DNA from: an uncultured Methylococcaceae bacterium
Lineage (GTDB): Bacteria; Pseudomonadota; Gammaproteobacteria; Methylococcales; Methylomonadaceae
NCBI GenBank assembly: GCA_903839795.1
Contig: CAIMDR010000038.1
Location: forward strand, 1 to 12,689
Reading direction: 5' to 3'
DNA: 12,689 nucleotides
Shown piece by piece: positions 6,278-12,689 of this stretch (positions are counted from its first letter, which is position 1; each line of letters starts with the position of its first letter). Under the pieces are notes generated by a model. The model was not told the DNA's origin. It made no database searches and saw only the letters and a list, made by a program, of their open reading frames with translations. The position numbers and the translations under genes were made by a program.

Positions 6278-6393
6278 TAATCAACTTTCGTTAATCCTGA
6301 AGATGCTTATCAATCTACTAATTCTCATAAAAAATGATACAACCCAATGATTTTATATATCTTTTTTAAATAATAAAGACTGATTTATTTTTT

Positions 6394-6409
6394 TGGCACA
6401 GTGTGTGCT
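6394..6409 (+). promoter_or_regulatory. Candidate sigma-54 (RpoN) promoter of the nitrate transport operon
   Basis: TGGCACAGTGTGTGCT has a consensus TGGCAC -24 block and a TGC(T) -12 block, with GG (6395-6396) and GC (6407-6408) exactly 12 nt apart; the only core deviation is G for the first T of TTGC. It is preceded by a T run, as in many RpoN promoters. Transcription would start near 6420, just ahead of the first hexaloop hairpin of the leader, so promoter and leader fit together. Confidence 0.65.
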
Positions 6410-6419
6410 TTAAGATTAT

Positions 6420-6533
6420 CAGAGGTTCCAAAGCAGGGACCACCATTTACCGCTCAATGTTGAGCACCAGACAAAGGCGTCGACTAAATCCAAGTGTTGT
6501 TATTAACACTTGAATTTGCGACGCTTTTTTTTT
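6420..6533 (+). ncRNA. ANTAR-responsive antitermination leader of the nrt operon
   Basis: Three successive stem-loops present six-base loops with A at position 1 and G at position 4, the feature ANTAR proteins recognise. Hairpin 1 is GGTTCC/GGGACC (6424-6429, 6436-6441; one G-U) with loop AAAGCA. Hairpin 2 is GCTC/GAGC (6452-6455, 6462-6465) with loop AATGTT. Hairpin 3 is GAC/GTC (6470-6472, 6479-6481) with loop AAAGGC. The terminator that follows begins at 6477, inside hairpin 3, so the two folds exclude each other, as in known two-hairpin ANTAR leaders. Hairpin 1 is the strongest; hairpin 3 has only 3 bp and needs protein support. The start is inferred from the sigma-54 promoter. The NasT-like product is the obvious ligand. 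Confidence 0.7.
6477..6533 (+). terminator. Intrinsic terminator within the nrt leader
   Basis: GCGTCG (6477-6482) pairs with CGACGC (6519-6524). Inside it AAAT/ATTT (6486-6489, 6514-6517) and an 8-bp stem CAAGTGTT/AACACTTG (6491-6498, 6505-6512) continue the same long hairpin, closed by loop GTTATT. Nine T residues follow (6525-6533). It lies 31 nt before the nrtA ATG in the same transcript, so it must be bypassed for expression, which is the arrangement expected for attenuation control. Confidence 0.82.
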
Positions 6534-6564
6534 GCCTTGAATATTTGCATAGGATAAAGCCCCC

Positions 6565-7965
6565 ATGAAAAAACCTGGAAATCTGACCCTTAAAAAACTG
6601 GTTACAGCGCTGTCAACGGTAGCCGCCATTACTACATTAAGCTTTGCATCCTGCGTGGGTGCTGTTGAAAAGCTGGAAAAAGAAAGCCTGAAATTAGGCT
6701 TTATCAAATTAACCGATATGGCACCGTTAGCCGTCGCTTTTGAAAAAGGCTATTTTGAAGACGAAGGCCTTTCTGTACAACTGGAAGCCCAAGCCAACTG
6801 GAAAGTTTTATTGGATCGGGTTATTAATGGCGAACTGGATGGCGCGCACATGCTGGCAACCTTGCCGTTTGGAACCGCCATTGGTTATGGCACTAAAGCG
6901 GACATTATCAGTGCCTTCACAATGACTTTAAATGGCGATGCCATTACCGTATCCAATGATGTCTGGACACAAATGAAACCGCAAGTGCCCATGAAGGATG
7001 GCAAACCTGTGCATCCGGTTAAAGCGGACGCCTTAAAACCGGTGCTTGAAAAGTACAAAAATGCAGGCAAGCCTTTTAATATGGCGATGACCTTTCCGGT
7101 GGGCACCCATAATATGAAACTACGTTACTGGTTGGCAGCGGGCGGTATTAAGCCGGGATATTATGCGCCACCTGAAGACACGTCCGGCCAGATTGATGCC
7201 GAAGCGATGCTGTCAGTAACGCCACCACCACAAATGCCGTCAACTATGGATTCAGGCACTATTGTAGGTTATTGCGTCGGCGAACCTTGGAACCAGCAAG
7301 CTGTTTTTAAAGGTATCGGTGTTCCGGTTATCAGCGATTACGAGCTAATGAAAAATACCCCGGAAAAAATATTTGGGGTGACCAAAGAGTGGTCGGATAA
7401 AAACCCCAACACTCACTTGGCGGTGATCAAAGCCTTAATTCGTGCGTCACTATGGCTGGATGCAGAGAACAATAAAAATCGTAATGAAGGCGTAGAAATG
7501 CTGTCTCAAAAACAGTATGTCGGCGCTGACTATGACGTTATTGCCAACAGTATGAATGGCACTTTTGAATACGAAAAAGGTGACAAACGCGCCTTGCCTG
7601 ATTTCAATGTTTTCTCACGTTATAACGGTTCTTATCCCTATTACAGCGATGCGGTATGGAGCTTGACTCAAATGCGCCGCTGGGGACAAATCAACGAACA
7701 AAAACCGGATGCCTGGTATATGGAAATTGCCAAAAAAGTCTACCGTCCCGACATCTACATGACTGCCGCCAAAGCCTTAATTACAGAAGGCAAAGCCAAG
7801 GCTGGTGATTTTCCTTCCGATAAAGAAACCGGCTTTAAAGCACCCAGCGCCGAGTTTATTGACGGCATTGTTTATGACGGCAATAAACCCAATGAATATC
7901 TGACTAAATTTGCCATTGGTCTTAAAGGCAAACAGAAAGTGACCGGCGGCAAAGTGGTTGATTAG
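6565..7965 (+). CDS. nrtA: Nitrate/nitrite ABC transporter substrate-binding protein NrtA
   Basis: NrtA captures nitrate (and often nitrite) in the periplasm and hands it to the NrtB permease. The 466-residue product starts at ATG 6565 with AGGA 10 nt upstream and has an N-terminal export signal (KKLVTALSTVAAITTLSFAS). Cys30 lies in a poor lipobox (FASC) and a VGA/VE site follows at 33/34, so lipoprotein or free periplasmic forms are both possible. The mature part has the NrtA/CmpA pattern: LKLGFIKLTDMAPLAVAFEK, then GYFEDEGLSVQLE, LLDRVINGELDGAHML, FPVGTHNMKLRYWLAAGGI (likely anion-site His) and GTIVGYCVGEPWNQQA. It is slightly longer than typical cyanobacterial NrtA. CmpA (bicarbonate) is the close alternative, but the downstream nirB supports nitrate. 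It is first in the nrt operon, behind the regulated leader. Confidence 0.9.
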   Translation: MKKPGNLTLKKLVTALSTVAAITTLSFASCVGAVEKLEKESLKLGFIKLTDMAPLAVAFEKGYFEDEGLSVQLEAQANWKVLLDRVINGELDGAHMLATLPFGTAIGYGTKADIISAFTMTLNGDAITVSNDVWTQMKPQVPMKDGKPVHPVKADALKPVLEKYKNAGKPFNMAMTFPVGTHNMKLRYWLAAGGIKPGYYAPPEDTSGQIDAEAMLSVTPPPQMPSTMDSGTIVGYCVGEPWNQQAVFKGIGVPVISDYELMKNTPEKIFGVTKEWSDKNPNTHLAVIKALIRASLWLDAENNKNRNEGVEMLSQKQYVGADYDVIANSMNGTFEYEKGDKRALPDFNVFSRYNGSYPYYSDAVWSLTQMRRWGQINEQKPDAWYMEIAKKVYRPDIYMTAAKALITEGKAKAGDFPSDKETGFKAPSAEFIDGIVYDGNKPNEYLTKFAIGLKGKQKVTGGKVVD

Positions 7966-7984
7966 GGCTGGACTTGTTGGGCAA

Positions 7985-8020
7985 CCGCAAGGGATTGCTC
8001 CTACGAGCCAATCCTTGCGG
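7985..8020 (+). repeat. Intercistronic stem-loop between nrtA and nrtB
   Basis: CCGCAAGG-ATTG-CTC (7985-8000) pairs with GAG-CAAT-CCTTGCGG (8005-8020) around loop CTAC, with one bulged G per arm. It occupies the 100-nt gap between the binding-protein gene and the permease gene. Stable hairpins here often protect the 3' end of the upstream message or reduce readthrough, giving more binding protein than permease. There is no T tail. It may be a dispersed repeat. Confidence 0.55.
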
Positions 8021-8065
8021 ACATTAACAGATGATTTATTGCCAAAGCGCACATTGAGGTAAAAA

Positions 8066-9082
8066 ATGAATAACCAATTGATCAAATTTTTTAACATAAC
8101 CGGTTTAACCTGGTTTGTACCTTTCGTAAAAATAGCGGCGGGTGAAAACGCTGCCCAACAAATTCGCCAATTATTTTTGATTATGGGTGTGCCCATTATC
8201 GCCTTTACGTTGTTTCTGGGGCTTTGGAGCTTTTCTGCCTCCAAAGTCAACACCAGTCTGGGCGCTATCCCCGGCCCTGTTGCGGTTTGGCATGAGGCAG
8301 GCGGCTTATTGGATGAGCATTTTGCCGAAAAAGACAAAGAAGTTAAGTTTTATCAGCACCAGCAAGAACGCAATGATCAGGCACTGGCAGAAAATCCGGA
8401 GGCTGTTATTAAGTCCCGTCCTTATAATGGCCAGGCCACTTATCTGGATAAAATTTTCACCAGTCTTTACACTGTTTTTGCAGGCTTTGTCATTGCCACG
8501 CTAATCGCCGTGCCACTGGGTCTTTTATGCGGCATGAGTCCTGTGGTTAACACGGCGATCAATCCGCTGATTCAAATTTTTAAACCGGTCTCGCCGTTGG
8601 CCTGGCTACCTATTGTTACGTTGGTAGTCAGTGCTGTTTATGTAACCACCGAAGATTCATGGTTTGAAAAATCTTTTCTAACCTCAGCTATAACGGTAAC
8701 GCTGTGTTCGCTTTGGCCCACCTTAATTAATACCGCTGTTGGCGTATCGTCTATTGATAAAGATTTGGTTAACGTAGGCAAAGTGTTACGTCTTAACTGG
8801 TTTACCCAAATCAAAAAAATCATTTTACCATCGGCCTTGCCTTATATTTTTACCGGTATGCGCTTATCACTCGGCGTGGGCTGGATGGTATTAATTGCCG
8901 CAGAAATGCTGGCACAAAATCCGGGGCTTGGAAAATTCGTCTGGGATGAATTTCAAAACGGCAGCTCAAATTCCTTGGGACGAATCATGGTGGCGGTTTT
9001 CACCATCGGCATCATCGGTTTTATTCTGGATCGCATCATGCAGTCGTTTCAAAAAGTATTCTCTTTCGGTAATGATATTTAA
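8066..9082 (+). CDS. nrtB: Nitrate ABC transporter permease NrtB
   Basis: NrtB forms the inner-membrane channel that receives nitrate from NrtA, probably as a homodimer. The 338-residue protein starts at ATG 8066 with GAGG 8 nt upstream. A first membrane segment lies at about 35-57 (FLIMGVPIIAFTLFLGLWSF), followed by a long hydrophilic stretch (about 60-128). The binding-protein-dependent permease domain then follows, with segments near 133-157, 166-192, 205-222, 262-283 and 306-322. The cytoplasmic EAA-type loop that docks the ATPases is at about 224-258 (VGVSSIDKDLVNVGKVLRLN then IKKIILPSALPYI). The AAEMLAQNPGLGKFVW segment is typical of NrtB/SsuC/TauC permeases. The gene ends 13 nt before the ATPase gene, so the two are translated as one unit. 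Confidence 0.9.
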   Translation: MNNQLIKFFNITGLTWFVPFVKIAAGENAAQQIRQLFLIMGVPIIAFTLFLGLWSFSASKVNTSLGAIPGPVAVWHEAGGLLDEHFAEKDKEVKFYQHQQERNDQALAENPEAVIKSRPYNGQATYLDKIFTSLYTVFAGFVIATLIAVPLGLLCGMSPVVNTAINPLIQIFKPVSPLAWLPIVTLVVSAVYVTTEDSWFEKSFLTSAITVTLCSLWPTLINTAVGVSSIDKDLVNVGKVLRLNWFTQIKKIILPSALPYIFTGMRLSLGVGWMVLIAAEMLAQNPGLGKFVWDEFQNGSSNSLGRIMVAVFTIGIIGFILDRIMQSFQKVFSFGNDI

Positions 9083-9095
9083 TCAGGAGCCTGTG

Positions 9096-10829
9096 ATGCC
9101 AGCCACAAAACTTAAAGTCGTTGCGGTTAACGAGGCCCATGAAAAGCCGTCAAATGACCCTTATCTGCCGTTGGTGGAATTAAAGGATGTTTGTATCGCT
9201 TATGGTGAAACATCAATTCTTAAAAATATCAATTTAACGGTTAAAAAAGGGGAGTTTATCGCCATTGTCGGTTTTTCCGGCAGTGGTAAAACCACACTCA
9301 TTTCAGCCATTGCCGGTTTAATCAAGGCCGATAGCGGCGAGGTGTTAAAACAGGGCAAGCCGATTACTGCCCCCGGCCCTGACCGTGGCGTGGTGTTTCA
9401 AAACTATTCGCTAATGCCGTGGTTAACGGTTTATGAAAACGTAGCCTTGGCCGTTGATGAGATTTTTAAACACTGGCCTGCCGCACAACGCAAGGCGCAC
9501 ACAGAAAAATATGTGCGTATGGTTAATCTGGGCGCCGCCATGACTAAAAAACCGGCTGAATTATCAGGCGGTATGCGCCAACGGGTTAATGTGGCCCGCG
9601 CTCTGGCGGCCAATCCGGATATTTTGTTGCTGGATGAACCGCTCAGCGCCCTGGATGCGTTAACACGCGGCAACTTGCAAGATGAAATTTTGCAAATCTG
9701 GGAACAGGAAAAGAAAACCGTCATCATGATTACCAATGATGTCGATGAAGCCATCTATATGGCTGACCGTGTTATTGCCTTAAACCCCGGCCCCAATGCA
9801 ACCTTTGGCCCTGATTTTCCTGTCAATATCGCACGTCCACGCGATAGAACCGCCTTAAACCATAACGAAGACTTTAAAAAATTGCGTGCCGAAATCACCC
9901 AATACTTGATGGCCATCGGCATGGAAAAAACCGGAAGCTCCGTCACGGATATCATCACTTTGCCCAAGGTTCTGCCTAATACCAGTAACGATTGGAAAAT
10001 AGACAGCGCCCTATTAAAACCGGGTAAAGAGGATCTGGGCAAACCCCGTTATCTGGAATTTTCACAGTTATCAAAAATTTACCCGACACCCGATGGCAAC
10101 AGCACCGTTAAAGTCGTTGACGGCTTTGACCTGAAAATGAAAAAAGGCGAGTTTGTGTCGATTATCGGCCATTCCGGTTGCGGCAAATCCACGGTTTTAT
10201 CCATGACTGCGGGCTTAAACAGCATTTCCGAAGGCGGTATTGTCCTCGACAACCGTGAAATTGATGGCGCAGGCCCTGATCGTGGTGTGGTATTTCAGGC
10301 ACCCAGCCTGTTTCCCTGGCTCACCGCGTTTGAAAATGTCACCTTGGGCGTTGATAAAGTTTACCCGCATGCAACAAAAGCGGAACGTAACGATATTGTT
10401 GAATATTATCTTAACCGTGTCGGCCTGGGCGATGCCTTGCAAAAAAAAGCCGGCGACATGTCCAATGGCATGCGTCAACGGGTCGGTATTGCCCGTGCCT
10501 TTGCCCTGTCCCCCAAACTGCTGTTACTGGATGAACCTTTCGGTATGCTGGATTCATTAACGCGCTGGGAATTACAAGAAGTATTAATGGAAGTCTGGGA
10601 ACGTACGCACGTAACCGCTATCGTCGTGACTCATGATGTGGATGAAGCCATTTTATTGGCCGACCGCGTGGTGATGATGACCAACGGGCCTCATGCAAAA
10701 ATCGGAAAAATAGAAATCATTGATTTACCAAGACCACGCACTCGCAAAGCGCTGCTTGCACATCCTGATTATTACAAATACCGGGAAAGTTTACTGACTT
10801 TCTTGGCCGAATGTGACCACACCCATTAG
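9096..10829 (+). CDS. nrtCD: Fused tandem ATPases of the nitrate ABC transporter (NrtC/NrtD-type)
   Basis: This cytoplasmic protein energises nitrate uptake. It is 577 residues from ATG 9096, chosen because AGGAG lies 6 nt upstream and an earlier in-frame start would lie deep inside nrtB. Two complete ATPase domains are joined by a linker (about 235-315). Domain 1: Walker A GFSGSGKT (59-66), Q102, signature LSGGM (156-160), Walker B ILLLDE (176-181), switch ITNDVDEA. Domain 2: Walker A GHSGCGKS (358-365), Q401, signature MSNGM (455-459), Walker B LLLLDE (475-480), switch VTHDVDEA with His513. Unlike cyanobacterial NrtC it carries no binding-protein-like C domain. Asn214 replaces the switch histidine in domain 1 and the signature is altered in domain 2. 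These two changes fall on the same composite ATP site, suggesting one active and one degenerate site. Confidence 0.9.
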   Translation: MPATKLKVVAVNEAHEKPSNDPYLPLVELKDVCIAYGETSILKNINLTVKKGEFIAIVGFSGSGKTTLISAIAGLIKADSGEVLKQGKPITAPGPDRGVVFQNYSLMPWLTVYENVALAVDEIFKHWPAAQRKAHTEKYVRMVNLGAAMTKKPAELSGGMRQRVNVARALAANPDILLLDEPLSALDALTRGNLQDEILQIWEQEKKTVIMITNDVDEAIYMADRVIALNPGPNATFGPDFPVNIARPRDRTALNHNEDFKKLRAEITQYLMAIGMEKTGSSVTDIITLPKVLPNTSNDWKIDSALLKPGKEDLGKPRYLEFSQLSKIYPTPDGNSTVKVVDGFDLKMKKGEFVSIIGHSGCGKSTVLSMTAGLNSISEGGIVLDNREIDGAGPDRGVVFQAPSLFPWLTAFENVTLGVDKVYPHATKAERNDIVEYYLNRVGLGDALQKKAGDMSNGMRQRVGIARAFALSPKLLLLDEPFGMLDSLTRWELQEVLMEVWERTHVTAIVVTHDVDEAILLADRVVMMTNGPHAKIGKIEIIDLPRPRTRKALLAHPDYYKYRESLLTFLAECDHTH

Positions 10830-10874
10830 CAATAATGCTAATTATAAAGTCGCCATTAAGAAAAACTATTTCCA

Positions 10875-10896
10875 GGTTTCAGCCTCCCCTGAAACC
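10875..10896 (+). other. Small hairpin between the ATPase and porin genes
   Basis: GGTTTCA (10875-10881) pairs with TGAAACC (10890-10896) around a C-rich 8-nt loop. Another hairpin, TTAGCA/TGCTAA (10826-10831 with 10836-10841), overlaps the ATPase stop codon. Neither has a T tail. They probably tune readthrough or RNA stability between the importer genes and the porin. Confidence 0.4.
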
Positions 10897-10921
10897 AAAC
10901 CTTATTATACAGGAAGGCATT

Positions 10922-12217
10922 ATGCCCAAAATTAAAAGCAAAATTCCATTATCGGCGGCACTGTTGACCTTATCCGTAGCCAGTCATTCAGCAATGGCGG
11001 GTGTTACCCAAGAAGTTGAAGATGCACTTAACTTTTATCATTACGGTAAAAATGGCGCGGTAAAAGTAGATATTAATACCCGCTTTGAAGACGTTAATCA
11101 GAACAACGTCAGAAGCCCTATACTCAATGGTGCGTCTGCAGCAAGACAGCCAAAAACGGCCAACGCCATCACAACACGCCTGCGACTGGGTTTACTTTCT
11201 CCCGTATTTCACGGCTTGCAAGGTTATGCCGAATACGAAGGCGTCTACGCTATGGACTCGGATTACAACAGTACGCGTAACGGTAAAACCGGCTATTCAA
11301 CGATTGCCGATCCTTACGAGAATGAACTCGACCAGTTATGGCTCAGTTATGCAGGAATCCCTGACACACTAATTAAGGGCGGTCGACAACGCATCAAACT
11401 AGATGATGACCGCTTTATCGGTAACGTGGGCTGGAGACAGTTGGAGCAAACGTATGACTCAGTACTGATTACCCACAATAACCAACAACTATTTGGCCTA
11501 ACGGTAAACGTTGGCTACATCGGTAACGTTAAAACATTTACGTCGACCAATAACAACATTAATGCTCCGATACTTAATGTTAATTATAAGATGGGCGATT
11601 ATGGCAACTTGATCGGTTATGGCTACTGGCTGGGTTACACCGAGCAGGCCAATTATGCCAACTCAAATCAGACTTACGGTCTGCGCATGACCAACTATCA
11701 AAAACCGGGCGACTCCTACAAAGTGAGTGATAACTATGGCCTGCTTTACACGGCTGAATGGAGTATCCAATCCGATTACCAAAACAGTCCGCAAAAGTAT
11801 ACCGCCAATCGCTACAATCTGATGAGCGGATTTACCGCCTACATGTTCACCTTTCAGGGCGCTATGGAACAACTTGACGGCGCGGGAGTCAACAAAACAT
11901 TTATTACCCCGCTGGGAACCAACCATGCTTTCCAAGGTTGGGCAGATCTGTTTCTGGTAACACCTAAAGACGGTATTCGTGATGTGTTTGGTACCGTAAC
12001 GACTTCACTGGATCGAGGGGAAGTCGCCTTAACCGGGGTTTATCATGCCTTTTATGATGACACCGGCAATACGCATTACGGTGATGAGTGGGATTTTATG
12101 GCGACCAAAAAATTCGGCAAGCATTACTCTTTATTAGCAAAATACGCTTATTACAACGCCGATCAATACAGTACTGACACCCAAAAAATTTGGGTGCAGG
12201 GCAATATAAATTTCTAA
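10922..12217 (+). CDS. Outer-membrane porin of the Alginate_export family, nitrate-operon associated
   Basis: The 431-residue protein probably forms a beta-barrel channel. The ATG at 10922 was chosen because AGGAAGG lies 4 nt upstream and it starts a clean signal peptide (PKIKSKIPLSAALLTLSVAS) with cleavage after AMA (24-26); an earlier in-frame ATG at 10835 would add 29 residues in front of the signal. The mature protein has the Alginate_export layout: NTRFEDV, TTRLRLGLLSPVFHGLQGYA, then GGRQRIKLDDDRFIGNVGWR, alternating aromatic strands, and a terminal Phe (QGNINF) as in assembled barrels. It sits between the importer and nirB, so passage of nitrate or nitrite across the outer membrane is likely from context; alginate itself is an unlikely substrate. 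True substrate specificity is not visible. Confidence 0.82.
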   Translation: MPKIKSKIPLSAALLTLSVASHSAMAGVTQEVEDALNFYHYGKNGAVKVDINTRFEDVNQNNVRSPILNGASAARQPKTANAITTRLRLGLLSPVFHGLQGYAEYEGVYAMDSDYNSTRNGKTGYSTIADPYENELDQLWLSYAGIPDTLIKGGRQRIKLDDDRFIGNVGWRQLEQTYDSVLITHNNQQLFGLTVNVGYIGNVKTFTSTNNNINAPILNVNYKMGDYGNLIGYGYWLGYTEQANYANSNQTYGLRMTNYQKPGDSYKVSDNYGLLYTAEWSIQSDYQNSPQKYTANRYNLMSGFTAYMFTFQGAMEQLDGAGVNKTFITPLGTNHAFQGWADLFLVTPKDGIRDVFGTVTTSLDRGEVALTGVYHAFYDDTGNTHYGDEWDFMATKKFGKHYSLLAKYAYYNADQYSTDTQKIWVQGNINF

Positions 12218-12267
12218 ATGCCAAGCCGGTTACAAACGCTTGAGCATCAAAATTATTGAGGTGGGTT

Positions 12268-12689
12268 ATGAATATTAAAAAAACACTGGTCGTCATTGGC
12301 AACGGTATGGTTGGGCAGCATTTTTTGGCCAACCTGGTTGCCAGTCCCGCTAACGAAGATTATGAAATTGTCACTTTTTGTGAAGAACCCAGACCGGCTT
12401 ATGACCGGGTGCATCTATCCGCCTTTTTTTCCGGAAAAACTGCCGACGATTTGTCACTGGTTGAACCCGGCTTTTTTGAGCGACATGGCATCACACTTCA
12501 TTTAGGAGATAAAGCCGCTAAAATTTGTCGCGAGTCTAAAACCGTCGTTTCAGAAAAAGGCATCACTATCCGTTATGACAAACTGGTGCTGGCGACGGGG
12601 TCTTTCCCTTTTGTACCGCCGGTGCCAGGGCATGATCGGGCGCAGTGTTTGGTTTATCGCACCATTGAAGATCTTGAAGCCATGGCGGC
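12268..12689 (+). CDS. nirB: Assimilatory nitrite reductase large subunit NirB, N-terminal part (runs off the window)
   Basis: NirB is the cytoplasmic NAD(P)H-dependent nitrite reductase subunit that reduces nitrite to ammonium using FAD, an iron-sulfur cluster and siroheme. Only the first 140 codons are present. The ATG at 12268 follows a GAGGTGG ribosome binding site and is 50 nt after the porin stop. The sequence opens with the FAD-binding Rossmann motif LVVIGNGMVGQHF and continues with the NirB-typical EPRPAYDRVHLSAFFSGK and YDKLVLATGSFPFVPPVPG. The start and spacing look intact. The siroheme and 4Fe-4S parts lie outside the window, so a stand-alone FAD oxidoreductase cannot be excluded, but the match in order and wording to NirB is strong. 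It gives the operon its metabolic purpose. Confidence 0.88.
   Translation, partial: MNIKKTLVVIGNGMVGQHFLANLVASPANEDYEIVTFCEEPRPAYDRVHLSAFFSGKTADDLSLVEPGFFERHGITLHLGDKAAKICRESKTVVSEKGITIRYDKLVLATGSFPFVPPVPGHDRAQCLVYRTIEDLEAMA

Noticed and set aside
6565..7965. Bicarbonate-binding CmpA or sensor NasS instead of NrtA
   Set aside because: The export signal, length, and operon with permease, ATPases and nirB fit nitrate NrtA; NasS would lack an export signal and sit next to nasT.
7777..8337. Minus-strand frame of 186 codons across the nrtA/nrtB junction
   Set aside because: It lies opposite two well-supported genes, and its composition mirrors their codons; no family features.
8895..9095. Upstream extension of the ATPase gene into nrtB
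   Set aside because: This would overlap about 190 nt of nrtB in another frame with non-ATPase sequence; ATG 9096 with AGGAG is clearly the start.
10835..10921. Earlier ATG for the porin
   Set aside because: It would put 29 residues in front of a clean signal peptide; ATG 10922 has a strong ribosome binding site.

Overview
The window looks like chromosome from a gammaproteobacterium of moderate, slightly AT-leaning base composition, most plausibly a type I methanotroph (Methylococcales). That is an inference from the combination of a GlgX-type debranching enzyme, an NrtA/NrtB/tandem-ATPase nitrate importer followed by an Alginate_export-family porin and NirB, and intergenic CACGAAG repeats. 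No marker gene proves it. All confident genes are on the + strand.

Region 1 (1-3600) is carbon storage. The tail of an unidentified upstream reading frame (2-94) is followed by a promoter-like stretch and a hairpin-bearing 5' leader, then glgX (glycogen debranching enzyme). A separate downstream gene encodes a D-hexose-6-phosphate mutarotase-like aldose epimerase.

Region 2 (3600-4420) is repeat-rich and poor in genes. It holds four CACGAAG units, a degenerate hairpin repeat, one unrecognised 77-residue protein gene, a perfect 12-bp-arm palindrome containing that gene's stop codon, and a short doubtful minus-strand reading frame ending in the same palindrome.

Region 3 (4320-12689) is a nitrate assimilation cluster with its regulation. 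A sigma-54-type promoter (4321-4336) precedes a NasT-like receiver-ANTAR antiterminator, followed 14 nt later by an unusual protein made only of three GAF-like repeats. A 629-nt gap (5936-6564) then holds a hairpin, a nested palindromic element, a GTGC/GCAC half-site cluster, a second sigma-54-type promoter (6394-6409), and a leader RNA. The leader has three possible hairpins whose six-base loops all carry A at position 1 and G at position 4, as ANTAR proteins recognise, and then a long hairpin with a 9-T tail. The third hexaloop hairpin shares bases with the 5' arm of that terminator. Downstream are nrtA (substrate-binding protein), nrtB (permease), a fused two-ATPase protein, an outer-membrane porin, and the start of nirB (nitrite reductase large subunit), which runs off the right edge.

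The proposed logic is as follows. Nitrogen limitation (RpoN with an NtrC-type activator) would start transcription of both the regulator pair and the transport operon. The NasT-like protein would then let RNA polymerase read through the nrtA leader terminator when nitrate or nitrite is present. The usual NasT partner, the nitrate-binding protein NasS, is absent from this window. The triple-GAF protein sits next to the regulator gene and is the best local candidate for the sensor, which would be an undescribed sensor/antiterminator pairing. This last step is inference.
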